Positions 45,561-58,575 of a stretch of DNA of 64,000 bases are shown in pieces. The position numbers and the translations under genes are program-made. The notes beneath the pieces were generated by a model that searched no databases, was not told where the DNA came from, and saw nothing but the letters and a program-made list of their open reading frames with translations. This DNA is from Uranotaenia lowii (lineage: Eukaryota > Arthropoda > Insecta > Diptera > Culicidae): the NCBI RefSeq assembly GCF_029784155.1, contig NC_073693.1:334995023-335059022 (forward strand), read 5' to 3'. The number at the start of each line of letters is the position of its first letter. The stretch's first letter is position 1.

Positions 45561-46733
45561 TGTTCGTTAAAAGTTTTTTTTTCAATAAATTCGAAAAAAT
45601 TATAAATTTCATTGATTCGATAAAAAATTACCCAGAACTAAAGTTTCGAATTATTGCTTTTTCCTTCTTCTGCGTTAGAGATTTGATTCAGAATAAATCA
45701 TAAGCAGTTAAGTTTTCAAATTCAAAATCAATACTTCGGAAACACCAGCAAACGAATAAGAATAAAAATTTTGAGTATAAATCAAAACCAGAGTTTAAAT
45801 CATCGGGTTTACACAAAATACACTACATTAAATACAACACCAGATTTAAAAATGAAACATAAATACTTTATTTTAAATAAATTTCAAATCAGGTCAGAAA
45901 TTAACTCTGATTAAAAATTATTTGGGAAATTGTATTGATTTAATATTATTTGTCATATTTATTTAGATTTCTTTTCTTAATTTTCATCTGAAGGGTTCAT
46001 TGGGAAATTCTACGATTAAATTTTGAATTTGAATAGAAAATTTACAATGATCAAAGTCAGAGATTATATTTTTATACTAAAATTTTTGAGAAATGGCTAA
46101 AAAGTAATTTTTGAAGTTCACAATAAAACTTTATATTTATTTAATTCAACATGTTGAATTCATCATTGAATGATTTTAATGAGAAAGTTTTTATAGTTTG
46201 GCAAATTTAATTTTTTGAGTGATCAATGAGGAAATTAGAAAAAAAAATTAAAAAAAAAGGAAAATCTTGTTTTATAGTAAATATTTCAAGCACATAGCAA
46301 ATACTTATTCAGTTAACATTGCGAATTTAAATGAAGCCGTGAAGCTGCTACTTCGAATCATTTTTCGAAATTTGAAGCTCCAAATATGATTGCACCCTCG
46401 ATTGCAATATTGGGTCCTGGAAATTACCAAAGGAACAAACAATGATATTCATTTTCAAAATCTAAATTTATATGCGTTTCAGAAAAAAAACAAAAATTTG
46501 GAAATGAAAAACAATGACAAACTTATTTGGACAAAAAAAAAAATCACAAATTAGAATATCAACTAGCGCTTTTGAATTAGGTAATTTTTTTTCGAAAATC
46601 AATATAAAATAGGAAGGTTGAAAGATTTAGTTTTACATTTGTAAACAGATTTGTTTTTCAATAAAAACGTCTTGCCATTTAAAAAAAAATATTTTTTTAA
46701 CTGTAACTCAATGGAACAGCATTTTTGAGTCCT
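45561..46733. other. AT-rich sequence with no recognised gene
   Basis: AATAAA at about 45584 could serve the IR transcript. The rest is low-complexity A/T sequence with no structure I can support. Confidence 0.4.
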
Positions 46734-47024
46734 GTCCCAGACAACCAGAAGTCTTATTTTATTTTACAGATTATATCGTATAGAATTTTATTTGAACTCA
46801 TTTTCGTATATCTGCACCTACAATGTGCGGCCCATGCATATTCTTTATCGTATTTGAATACATTGCATGATTTTATCTCGACAATACAATCCAAATCAAG
46901 AAAATGTGTGCTAATGGCCTCCAAAATAATACGTATATACTGGTCTTGCTGCATTATATACGATATGTTTACACGTATATTTGTGTTGCAAACTCGAAAT
47001 ACCCACCAAATGGTTGTCTGGGAC
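46734..47024. mobile_element. MITE with perfect 14-bp inverted ends
   Basis: GTCCCAGACAACCA at 46734-46747 is exactly inverted at 47011-47024. The interior contains ATATACGAT, ACGTATAT and AATACCCACCAAA blocks. A second right half (about 47980-48163) repeats CCTCCAAAAT, TGCTGCATTATATACGATAT and ACCAAATGGTTGTCTGGGA. No clear target duplication was found. Confidence 0.75.
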
Positions 47025-48358
47025 GATGATCAGCCACGATTGACAGAGTTTGCGTGCTATACATAAAATAATTCAAAATTAGGATTTTTTAACATGAAAT
47101 ACGATTTATATTATCATACAAATCAGGTGTTAGATCTAAGCAGAAAGAAAATAAGCTCGCAACTTTGCTTGCCACTTGGCGATATACGCTATAAAAACGG
47201 ATATAACTGCATTGATTCGTGATAATGTGCATGCAATCGTATACCTATGCAAATTAATTCGCATGTCTGATTTTCGTAAAACGTATATGCTGGCAATCGT
47301 ATAAGAATACAAATAAGTTCAATAGAATCGTTTATGATAATAAGACATCGATGATTAGAATCGTATTTAAGGAGGCTTCTAAATGTTGATCTATTTTTAG
47401 ATCATCGATGACTTGTTCTACGATTTAAAAGATTTTAGTTATAGAAATATTCGATTTGCTTTTTGTTTAATGCCTTTGAAGCAAATCCTCTAGAATTTCT
47501 ATATTCCAAATAGCGTCGAGGAACCATCATAAGCTGCAGATCGTATCGTCAGGGGATCAAGTCCAGGTTCTAACAATAACTTCATGAACGTTGAAAAAAA
47601 TCAGCAATTAGGCAAATAATAAATTTGAAGGTAAATAAACTGGAATTTGACAGCAAAAACGCATTTCTTTGAAATAATCTTATTTTTGTTATTTTTGGAG
47701 ATGAATAAACCAATTGGTTTAAAATCCCAAAAAAAAAATCTTATTTTTATTCAACTGACGGAAAATTAGAGCCCTGCCCTCAAATTGCAAAAGACGACCA
47801 AATAAGTCGTCAAACTTTCCATATTGTAACGAAAAATGTCGTATATAAAGATATTTCCAATCGCATATTGAGCGAAGACCTACAAGATTACAACCTCAAT
47901 CATCTATATGATGATGTAAATTGTCATAGTATATACCAAAAAGAATCAGGGTTGTCGTAAATGATGCATATGACAAATCGTGCAAATCGTAATTCAATAC
48001 AATTCAAATCAAGAATATGTGTGCTAATGTACCTATATGGCCTCCAAAATGATACGTACATATATACTGGTTTTGCTGCATTATATACGATATGTTTATA
48101 GGTATATTTGCACGTATATTTGCGTTGCAAACTCGAAATACCCACCAAATGGTTGTCTGGGATGTTTTAATGGCTGATTTGTAAGATTTTGACGCCCTTA
48201 GACTTTAATCTTTTGTCAGATTTTGTCTATCATCTCTTAGTTCTGGCGATATGACATAAGGAAATCTAAAATGTATTATTTTCATAGTTTTCCGTCTTCC
48301 GTTGACTTTTTAAAATCAATCACCAAAAAATCTACATGGAAAACAAAAAGTGATTCCA
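47025..48358. repeat. MITE-derived sequence and unassigned DNA
   Basis: CGTATA-rich words between 47180 and 47360, and the second MITE half ending at 48163, suggest nested or broken copies of the 46734 family. No gene was recognised. Confidence 0.4.
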
Positions 48359-49354
48359 GTGGCACAAAACCACTAATCCGCTAAGCGCTAATTGGACCGC
48401 TAACTTTTGGTTAGTGAATTCAGTTTCTTGCTGAATTTTTCGTGAGCTATTGGATAAGAAAATGTCGCTAATTTTCTGTTCTGCTAACTGAAAAATGCTA
48501 AACTAATCAATGAGACGAATAAATCATACTTTCATCACAGTTCAGATTTAAAACCTCAATTTCGACCGAATTTTTAATTGTTTTTATAAATTGATTTCAG
48601 AAGATATACGAGCTTATATTTTGCTGGAATCTTAAAAAAAGGCGAAGAACTCTTTTCGAGTAGTCTTTACTTCCGAATTGAAGAACCTACCGTATTTATG
48701 CCGTCATTAGGTATTGATAACGGAAAAGATGAGAAATTAATCTCGGACAGAACACAAAATCGGCTTCAAAAAGTGGCATTGATTGATTTAGGAAGTAAAA
48801 TTTCATGATTGAGTGTATTTTGTTGAAAATTGATTCAAATTAAGTTTATGTAATCAATCGTTAGTGATGTTAAATATTCTTTTTGTGACTATTTATTCGT
48901 TTTTGGACTTCAAGAAAACAACTTTGTTTTTAAAATGATCGACGTTACGACCATTTTCGTTGTCTTTCTTAAGAGAATCGTCTTATGATAGTTTTTGTGA
49001 GATTTAGTTTTTTTTTCAACGCTTAGGTGCCATCGCTGTTTCTTTTTTCGGGAATGAAATTGTAAAAGAGTATATTAATTCAATTTTTTCCCTTCTGTCT
49101 TTTTAAAAGCAAATCGTGAACTGATGAAGAGGAGTTGGACAGAAACATTACTAAGCTAATCCGAAAACTGTCCCTTTTCGTTCCATTTGGCAGCACCACA
49201 TTTCTAATCAATATATTGTTTAAAATGAATACAGAATTTGTGTTTTGTATATCTTATTTTTAAATGTTTGGTAAGCTCTTGGCGATTAGTGCTTTTTAAG
49301 AGCACTTTTTCAAAACATTAAGCAGTTTCAACTAGCGATCGCTAGCGACTTTTA
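48359..49354. repeat. Candidate element with the iterated word CGCTAA
   Basis: The left part holds CCGCTAAGCGCTAATTGG, CCGCTAAC, TCGCTAAT and TGCTAAC within 120 bp. The right part holds GGCGATTAGTGC and TAGCGATCGCTAGCGAC. Ends and target duplication could not be fixed. Confidence 0.35.
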
Positions 49355-50138
49355 TGGAGTTTTTGAATTTTGTTTTTAATTACAGAGATACAATTTTCTA
49401 AAAATGATCTAACATAGCTTAAAAAAGTATTTCATAAAAAGGTTTATCACAGTTTTGTCAAAAAATCAAGAATTTTTCAAATATGTTTTACATTTTTTTC
49501 TTCAAAAGTTATTTTAAAAACAGAAACTGATAGGAAAAAAATCTAATGCATATTTCGATACAGGACACCTAAATTGATCAAAATTAGCTCTTTTGCACTT
49601 CGGAAAAATATTTAATTTTTTGAATTGTAAAATTTATTAAAACCCTCTGGATTGTGGAATTGAGTATTTAATAGAGCAAGAAACCCGTCATAAAATAAGG
49701 TCTGAAATAAGTTTTTAAGAAGAATATCAGCATAAAAATTGTTATGACGAACGAGAGTTTTCACAATCAATATCTTTCGTAACCAAGTAATGAATATTAG
49801 GATATAAAATTCTAAATTATAAATCTAAATCGTCCTCGGACAATATAAAAACTAGAAATGATTGTAAGGGAAAGTGTTTCTTAATGCACCTACATCCATT
49901 TTGGAAAATGGTTGATACATCTACATATTTTTATTTTGAATGAAATAAATTTAAATTTTTTTAACGATTTTTAACAGTTTTGTTTTTGAATATATATTGA
50001 ACTTCAAATATCATCCGAACAGAGTCTCTAAACAAGAATGTTCTTTAATTCAGTTTAAAAAAAAAACCTGAGGATTTCATCATATAAACATAAAATCTAA
50101 GAACAAATCTTTAAGATTAGCTAATCACCGTAAATTAA
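49355..50138. other. AT-rich sequence with no recognised gene
   Basis: No open frame or repeat worth naming was seen. Confidence 0.4.
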
Positions 50139-50521
50139 TTTTGTAATTTTTTTTTTATTTTTCGGCATATCGGTGAAAAGAAGTTCTGAAATTGATAAAG
50201 ATGTATAGAGAAGTGAGGAGAAAATTTACAGATGTTGAAAAGAGCGAAAGAGCATTTTTGCGAGGAAACTTATTAACGTACACCAACCAGATTTCATTGT
50301 ATAGGTTAAGGTAGTGCCACCTCTATCCCGGTACTACTTCTCCTAAATAATGAAATGTTGCGGGGTAAAGTATGGTTTACGTTAATAAGTTTCCTCGCAA
50401 AAATGCTCTTTCGCTCTTTTCAACATCTGTAAATTTACTCCTCACTTCTCTATCCATCTTTATCAATTTCAGAACTACTTTTCACCGATATGCCGAAAAA
50501 TAAAAAAAAACTACAAAAATA
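50139..50521. repeat. Inverted repeat, arms about 143 bp
   Basis: Arms 50139-50280 and 50378-50521 are nearly perfect inverses (CGGCATATCGGTGAAAAG; AAGAGCGAAAGAGCATTTTT; TTATTAACGTA). The 97-bp loop includes GGTAGTGCCACCTC and CCCGGTACTACTTC. It is a small fold-back element. Confidence 0.88.
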
Positions 50522-53026
50522 AGAACAAATCAGAATTTTACAGTGAGAATTTAAGTACTGAATTGACGAGAAAAACAGATACGGATAAAATTAAGGTCTA
50601 GGTTTTGTAATTTGCAATATTTAAAATTTCTCCAAAAATCTCGCTTTGGCGATTGATTAAGTCAGCAGTTTCTTCCATTTCCAATAGAAATTTTGAAAAT
50701 ATTGCCTATGGAACTGAATTAAAGCTCAAATCCAAAGTAGGCACATTTAGCCCTAACGGTAAAGAAAATCGGTTTTTCTACTCTTCTTATTAAAATATAG
50801 TTTTTTTACTTACTTTCTTACTTACTTACTTACTTTCTTAAAATTTACGAAGAATGTGCAAACACTTCTTACTTAAGAGCAGATTTTAAAAGTGCATTTC
50901 AGAATACGACATTTTGCGGAATACGACACTTAAATAAATCTATAAAAAATGATCTTATTTATATTAAATCTTCTTCCAGTACAATATAAAAATCAAACAC
51001 TCCGTTGATTCCAGAAAATATCCTTAAAATAAGTTACTTTAGGGCTTGAAGAGACCATAAGGCAAAAAATTAAGGAAATTTAGTTATTTTCAGATAAAAT
51101 TGGGACAAAATAGTGATTTTATCAACAGCGACTTAAGAAATTTCAACCAATAGATTGAATGAGCCATTTGTCAATTGAGGAACAGCTTTTTTTTATAAAG
51201 ATTTATGAGATCCTGGCATAAAAAAATAAGCTTTGCACATGGCTCTTCAAGGCATACAACGGGCTGAGTCAGTTTTGGTTTTTTTTAAATACTTAGAACC
51301 TGAGGTCTTTAAAATTGATTCAATAGTAAGCGTGAGTAAATCTTATGTCTTAACTTTTAATATTGTTTTGTTTTGTAGAGAAAAATTTAGAATTTCGTTT
51401 TGAAGAACAAAACTGATCTTTCTTTTTACTTTGGAAATAATTTTATCAGTTGTGTGTCAATTTATAAATTCTGTAAATGATTTTCATTTCTGATGAAGAA
51501 CTTTGTCAAAGAGTATCATTTATTTACAAACTACAAGAAAGTGCTAAAACACAAAAAAATGGACCTCAAAACACCTCAGACAAATTTTGTCCAACCATCC
51601 CACATATGGTCTTGATAATTTTTTAATTTGTTAACTAAGTTTAACTGAATAAATAAATAAATAAATTGTAAAACAGCTCAAACCATTTTAAACCACCAAA
51701 AGTACAATTGTCAATTATGAGTAGAATATGTTTTTTTGTAATTTCTATTTTTGAAACGGCTAATACCTCGAGGATTTAAGGAACCAAAATTGTTTTGAAT
51801 ATTTACAATTTTTTGCTTAGGTCTAGATCATCACTTTTTAAAGAGAACAGGAATAGATTAGGAAATATGAAAATAAAAAGAATTAAAGTTGAAGATCAAC
51901 AGCTTTTAGAAAAAGGTATATTACGAATATGTAATCAGTGTCTTTAATTGGCAGCTATAAAACCTAAAAACGAAGAGTTTAAGAAAAATTATATCATTTC
52001 TTAAACTTTTCAAATGATAGGTACGGAATAAACCATTTTTTTTATTAGTGTCTTAGTAAAAGGTCAAAAATGTTGTTTCCATCGACAGAAAAAATCTGAA
52101 CAAATTCATTATTCATAAAGCAGAGGGTAAAAAAAGACTTAAAATCGCCTTGCATATTTTAAAAGGCATACGAATAGAAAACATGAAAAACACGAATATA
52201 TTTTCGTACTTATGAATTTTGAGTTGATTTTTTTCAACTTAATTTGAGAATAAGAAAGTTAAAAAATTCTTGCTTCCAGCCAACTATTTGAATACTGCAT
52301 GAGTGAGCCATAACGCCAATAGCAAAAAAAAACTATCAATTACAGTGGAATTTACGAATCAAAAATGTATTTCGGTATTTTTTTAAAATTTATTTGGTGT
52401 CCCAGAAAATGTGATGTATTTATATTATCTTCTATTAAGTTCCTCATTTAAATGTTATAAACTTGCGTTGATTTTGTTTGGTTCCAGGAAGAATTTTTAT
52501 CATAAACGTTTACAATTTTTTTCACTAATTGCTCAGTTTCTGTCGAGAAGTAAAAAAAAAATCTGCAAAAATCACTTGTTATAAAGTTTGGAATGTTCAA
52601 TCGCGGATCATCAGTTTATGAATTTTTTTTTTATCTTGCACCATAAGGAAATGTAAATTTTCCAAAGAGCTTTGGAAAAGCTTAATCTAGGCTTAAGATA
52701 AACTGTACAAAATATTGCTAGAATGTAAGGTGTTTTAATTTGAAGTACTCAATGTATTATTTAGATGGAAATTGGAATCTGTTGATGCAAAATATGAGGA
52801 TTTTACTCACATATGAGTCCCAACTTATATGGGCTTTTTCCCCTTCAATAATATAAATTCAAATTGAAAAAAAATCAGAAGCAAAATTTTGAAGACTCAA
52901 TGTATTGTATTTGTTAGAAAATAATAATAATAGTGAGTTTAGTGACCAAATTAACCTGTTAACAAATCGTCAAAGATTCATCTGGCATCCCGAATATTTG
53001 ATAAAATCATCATTTTCATAGTAAGC
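50522..53026. other. AT-rich sequence with no recognised gene; (TTAC)n tract
   Basis: A short microsatellite (CTTACTTACTTACTTACTTT) lies near 50808-50840. No open frame of note and no terminal repeats were seen. Confidence 0.4.
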
Positions 53027-53436
53027 AAGGTTGCCGAAATTAAATTTGTGTTTTTGAAAAAAAAATTCTGACTTTCTGTGGTTTTATCCAAAAATTCTGT
53101 GATCGTTTTCTGAGATAGAAAAACATAATTTTTTTTGAAAAGTCATGAAAAATTGAGTCTTTTTAACATTTTACTTGAGCAAAATCAGTTAATATTACAA
53201 ATCTTATCATGTTCTTCCAAAACAAAGTTAAAAATCCAAAATTTATGTTGACATAAACATTATAATTTTGGAAATATGAAAAAAAATTAAAAAAAAATCT
53301 GTGAACTGTGTTTTTGTAAATATCTGAATATTTTCAAAATTGTGTGTTCTGTTACACAGAATCTGTGATGCAAATTTACTCAAAATTTTGTGAAATTATA
53401 GATTTTTCTGTGATTTTGGCGGAGTGTATTCGAATA
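53027..53436. repeat. AAGGTTGC-headed repeat with iterated CTGTG
   Basis: It starts AAGGTTGCCGAAAT and contains TTCTGTGGT, TTCTGTGATCG, TCTGTGAACTGTG, ATCTGTGATG and TTCTGTGATTTTGG. A relative in mixed orientation lies at 62122-62560 (GGAATCACAG, CATCACAGAATC). Confidence 0.45.
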
Positions 53437-53439
53437 AAA

Positions 53440-53900
53440 TGCAACACTTTGTTTTGTGAATAACTTTTGATAGCATTGATGGAATTTGATGAAATTTGCA
53501 GCGAAGCTACCTGGTTATGTAATGTTTACATATGAAAATTTTTGTTATGTTCTGTCAAGTTGGTTTTGAGAAAGCTATATGGTAACCCTAGTGTAGAGCA
53601 AAGTCGGGAGCAATTCATGAGAGCTTTTCATCAACATGCCCTCTAGCCTAATAAATTTCAACACCTATCAAGCTTTCTACTATTGGCGCACTAATGCCTG
53701 TCTATCCACCTTTCTTTCAAATTTCTATAAAATAAATTCTCTCTAGTTTTCATTTCGCCGCACATGCCATTAAAATTATAATCATACAAATTACGGCGAT
53801 TAAAATCATATAACAAACGGTTTACCATATGACCTTTTGTTAAAAAGTTGATTTCTAGCTGCTTTTGGGTTCTCACTGGGACTTTTCTGTATTATTCCCG
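53440..53900. repeat. Degenerate transposon fragment, partner of 58262-58575
   Basis: ATAACTTTTGATAGCATTGATGG-like sequence, a TGTAAACAT-type block and TTGAGAAAGCT are mirrored in inverse orientation at 58275-58400 (AGCTTTCTCAAAAACTACTTG, ATGTAAACATAAC). The minus-strand frame at 53691-53876 could be a transposase C-terminal remnant, but this is weak. Confidence 0.4.
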
Positions 53901-54700
53901 ATTCTGTCCAAAAAATTTTGTCAATGAATTTCAGTATTGGACGCTATCTCAAAAGTACACTCCTTAAGCGCATCAAGGCGGGAATGGATGTATGGGAAAA
54001 ATTTCATGATCAAATGTTGATAACCGACCATATACATTTTGTAGATTGGCCCAAAAGACTGACCTGTGCCAAATTTCAGCTTTATCGGACTTGATTTAGG
54101 AGTGCCTCAAATCGTTCAATGATTCGATTTTTTGACCTTCAAAAATCACCAAAGGTAGGACCAAAGGAAATTCGGTAAATTTAAATTTTAATTTTGAGAT
54201 CAAATGACTTAAAAATGCTTAAACCGTCGAAATCTGGTTTTATATTAAAATATTTGTTTGTCTAAAATCGTCCAAAAAGTTTCAAAAATATCAAAGGGAG
54301 GGCTAAAGCAAATTCAGAATATCGTTTTTTTAATTGTGATGAAAGGATTTAGACATGCATGAATCGTCGTGATCTGGTCACCAAATTCTGGTGATATCTC
54401 GAAAAAAAATTCTTGCTAAATTCGACTTTTTTGGACTTTTTTTAGAATACCGAGATCTTTACGTTTTATATATTTCTAAATCATTTGGCCTTAAAACTGA
54501 AACTTCTTTTTTTACGAATTTCCTTTGGTGCCCCCTTTGGTAATTTTTGAAATTTTAATGTCAATTTTTGACATTTTTATTCATTCTTACACCAGAATTC
54601 AACGTTTTAAGCATTTCCAAGTTACTCGACATCAAAATAAAAATTCTTTTTTTTCCGATTGCAAACATAAATAGAAGGAACAGGTTTATTCATTGAACAG
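53901..54700. repeat. Degenerate inverted-repeat region
   Basis: ACCAAAGGTAGGACCAAAGG with TTTTGAGATCAAATGACTT on the left is answered by AATCATTTGGCC and CCTTTGGTGCCCCCTTTGGT on the right, an old fold-back-like arrangement. No coding region is present. Confidence 0.4.
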
Positions 54701-54779
54701 CATGTAGAAATACGAGTAGCTCAAAATGTAACATGACTGTAATCAATTTTCACTACTACAAATTCGAAAGTTTCCTCAC

Positions 54780-55860
54780 CAGTGCTTACGTAAAGCAAAA
54801 ACACTTTGTAGACGTTAATAAACATCTCCCAGCCAGCATGCTTCCACATAAATCCCTCGAACTATCTGAATGCAAGGGAATGGTTCGACTTTAATTCATC
54901 CCTGCATCGCTACCCTGGGAAAGAAAAGGATTAACCTAAAACTTGATCCAAACCGACGATGGGGTGTTAGCAAGCTCGCATATGCATATTGCTCGTTTAT
55001 AAAACCGAACACAGATGGTTAACTTTGTGCCAAGATGTAACCAGGTGTGTCTGTTTGTGAATGTGAAAAAGTGATTTCACAAAGTTTCAATAAACTTTTG
55101 CTCTCACTTATTTTTTATATATTTTTTGAATTATTGTGAAAAAATAATCAAAAATTGAAAAACCACAAAGGATTTTTTAAAGGTTTTGAAAAATTTTATC
55201 ACTTTTTCTGATAAATAAAATTGATCGATTATATAAACGATGCATGGATTTTTTGTTATTGAGCTGCCTTCAGATTGGATAACCTGAATGGGCTCATACA
55301 AAAACATACTCATACATAAACTCGAACAAACAACCACGTGCCCGCTATCCGCAGACGATTCAAAGTTTTTCCTCACACGTGAACCACATTTGGTGCTGCA
55401 TCCTCCTACCATGTCATCGTAAATGCCCTGCTCTTTCATGGATCCAACCTTCCAAAATAGATACCTACCTAACTGATACCTGATATAATTTTCCTCCTCG
55501 GCCCTCCGGGGCCAGATCAGCCCGGGAGATTAATGTACGCGCCGAAATTAAATTTTACCAAGACCAATCAAAATTTTAATTTTCCGGTAACCTCACTTTG
55601 GCAAACTTCGTTGGTTGTTTTGCTCTCGCTACTTTGAGGGGGCGTCGCGGATTAATTAAATTTTACTACCGACGACGACGACAACGGCGGCGGAGGCTCC
55701 CAAGCACAACTATAGTCTGCTGCCTGGCGTCGACGTCGTTGTCGAGTGGATGCGTAAAGTGGCAAAACTACATACACTTTAGTCCTGAGCACATCGGGAA
55801 AATCGTGATGGATTATGCTGAAGTGTTCACGCTTTCCTCTAGGATCGAATAAGCATAGTG
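54780..55860. other. GC-richer unique island with homeodomain-like sites
   Basis: 54780-55060 and 55440-55860 are single-copy-looking and GC-richer (CCGACGACGACGACAACGG). TAATTAAATTTTA, GAAATTAAATTTTA and GAGATTAATG lie within about 150 bp and look like clustered TAAT homeodomain sites. The open frames (55598-55852 plus, 55131-55439 minus) are not recognisable. Candidate intronic enhancer (inference). Confidence 0.35.
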
Positions 55861-56818
55861 ATCAAATAATGAGATAATTTCAATTTTTTCTTTTTTTACG
55901 ATTATCATTTTCTTATGTAATCAATACATATTATTCAAATACTTCTCAATTTTTGTTTTATAAACTCAACTCCTTGGTATCAATTAAAATTAAAAATTTA
56001 TTTCAATATTCATAACTTTGAACTACCGTTGTTTTGCATAGTGTACAGCATACCGAGCATGAAGTAAAACTTGATGCAGAGATAATCCAACATGGATTTG
56101 TGGAAGAGCTGACATCGACGGTCTTTCAGGTCTGGTTATGAAAGATGAAAATTTTTAGTAGTGGGATATGTTTCCTATTTTTATTAAATAAATATACACA
56201 TCATTAAAACAGTCGGGAGATATTATCAAAATACTAGAGCAATTAAACGTAACTTTTTAATACCATTTTTTAACTTAAGCAAATAATCAGCTGCGTTCAA
56301 ACCCTTTAAAATTGTTTTCATTAAATTTATTCTCTTTATAACAAATTGATATTAATTTTAGGGATCTATTCCTAAGTCGCAACATTGGAAATATTTGACT
56401 TTCTACTCGTCATGTCCTACGGTTGTTCCTGTCCAATTTGTCGAAGTTTTCGTCTATCCTTTAAAAAATTAGCATTTTATACACTGAGCGAAAAACTCTG
56501 TTTCTAACAAACGATAGGCTTAAAATATGAAAAAAGGTGCGAAATAAAAACAGAGTGTATTTCTACAAAAATTGATTTTCTTCTAATCATTAACTTTAAA
56601 GGTATGTTAATATTATTTCTACGAAACATTCGAAAACATAACTATATTTTAAAGTAACTTATATGGTTCTATCCGGATTTTGGCGCCAAATATCGCCAAA
56701 AACTGTTAAACCGAATATTCTCTTCACCGAATAGTTGTGCTTAATATTCGGCCGATAATATTTATAATTTAAATTTATACAATTACCGACTTGTCAATTT
56801 ATTTAAATTACTTTAGAT
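55861..56818. other. AT-rich sequence with a CCGAATATT repeat fragment
   Basis: 56707-56760 is the inverted relative of 24190-24260. The remainder has no recognised feature. Confidence 0.45.
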
Positions 56819-57820
56819 CATGGGTGGCCAAACCATGGCCCGCGACCAACTTTTTGTGGCCCGCGAAGCTCATTCTCGAAAAGGCATGTTCTAAGAACTG
56901 AAAGTTTTTTCTTATTCTTCATATATCATTTGGATAAATATAGCTGAATCAAAATTAGCAAAATTCAAAACAAAGATCTGAAATTTTTTTTTGAAATGAT
57001 AAAAACCAAAGGATTCAAAGTGTACTAAAACTAATTTAGAGAAAACACGCTTTTAAATTGTTGTGTTTGGGAACATTTGGCAATTTTCTGTCGAACGTAA
57101 TTTAAAGTTCTGAAAAAAGATCACCAAATTTAATTTGAAACTTGAAGAATAATTTGGCATTATTTAATCAAAATGGATTTTTTTTTGCAGTTATACTTCT
57201 TTGGCTCTAAGGGCCTCATATAATTTTTCAAAAAAGGTTACCGTAACTGAAAAAAATTGATTACAATTGCAATTTTTAAAATATCAAAATTGTACGGTAT
57301 TTGACACATTGCCTGTAAATTTCATTACACATTTTTCAGTATTCTGATTGGGTTTTGGTGATAACATATCATTGGTATGAAGAGTGTTTAAGCGGACTCT
57401 AGTTTTAATATTGACGAGTTTGGATAGCCTCAGAAAGATAGTTAGACCCTATCAATATCGTTTAAATTTTTTTTTTAAATCACCGAATCATATCAACATC
57501 ATTATTGAAATTATACTTTTACAATAACTTCAACCATTCGTAACCTGAACTCTATTTCAAAACCTTCGTTTATTCATAAAAATTTAATATTTTTTACAAA
57601 TTATGTAGATTCAGAAACATCCTGAGCTAGCGTTCGGCGTGAACTTGGTCCAATATGCTGTTTCTGTGCTGAGGGAGAAAAGTCCTCAAAAGCTGAATAA
57701 AATAACATTCAAAGGAAAATTCTAGGTTATTTTGAAGGGCAGGCTCCCGCAAATAGAAAAAAGGGTAACCCACAGTGTTGTAAAAAAGATGGCACTCGCG
57801 CAACTTTGTTTGTCTATATT
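56819..57820. repeat. hAT-like left end (CATGGGTGGCCAAACC) and unassigned DNA
   Basis: CATGGGTGGCCAAACCATGG followed by CCCGCGACC and GTGGCCCGCGAAGCTC resembles the terminal region of the 40648 element and hAT termini in general. No matching right end was located. Confidence 0.45.
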
Positions 57821-58253
57821 AAGGTTGTCGGACGTTTTTCAGCAAGTATTCAAAATTGTCGACCGAAATCCGGGAAATATCCGGTCAAATTTAGTCAAAA
57901 CCTAGAAATTTATAATAAAAAAATCAAGAAATAATACTTGAATTTTGTTTTTTTTTATTTATCAGCGGATATTAAGTCGTATTTTAGGCTTTCAACAAAC
58001 CTTCCATGATTATTCATGGAAGGTTTGTTGTTTAAAAAAATTCGCTTTGCACATATAAATTTAAAGAATTTATACAACACAGTTTGTTTTTATGTTTGGT
58101 TTGAAAAAAAAAAAATAAAAAGAATGAGAATAAACCCAGGCAAAATATGGGCTTTTCCGATGAAATCTGAACAACCGGATCGGACCAGACTTTTCCCAAA
58201 TTTTATATTAAATATTCGGACGATCCCGAATAATTCTGGGCAGTCTGACAACT
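57821..58253. mobile_element. MITE with AAGGTTGTC ends, about 433 bp
   Basis: The left AAGGTTGTCGGAC and the right AAGTTGTCAGACTGCCC (reverse) form imperfect termini. CCGGGAAATATCCGG is an inner word. A perfect 17-bp stem around ATTA (CAACAAACCTTCCATGA and inverse) lies near 57991-58030. A relative begins at 63747. Confidence 0.65.
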
Positions 58254-58261
58254 TTTTTCTA

Positions 58262-58575
58262 TAAGAATTCTTTTTCTATGAAGCTTTCTCAAAAACTACT
58301 TGACAGAATGTCATCAAATTTTGCACATGTAAACATAACATAATGCAAATGAAAGTTTCATCCACTGTTTTTTTTTAAGTTCAAGCTATTGATGGCAACA
58401 TTTTCTCGTCATATTTTTGTAAAGTATCGTACCACTTTATAATTACATCACTAGAACCGGTATAAAATTGCCTTTCTTGTGCATATTTTTTTGTGATGGT
58501 CCCTTGTGACCTTCTTCCACCCCATACGCCAATTCTCAAAACATTACGTTGACGTTCTCGAAAATCGGTACACAT
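58262..58575 (-). pseudogene. Possible transposase remnant
   Basis: A 64-codon minus-strand frame ending LQKYDEKMLPSIA contains TGSSDVIIKWYDTLQKYD. It is faintly like the C-terminus of mariner-type transposases. It borders repeat sequence shared with 53440-53600. The assignment is weak. Confidence 0.25.
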
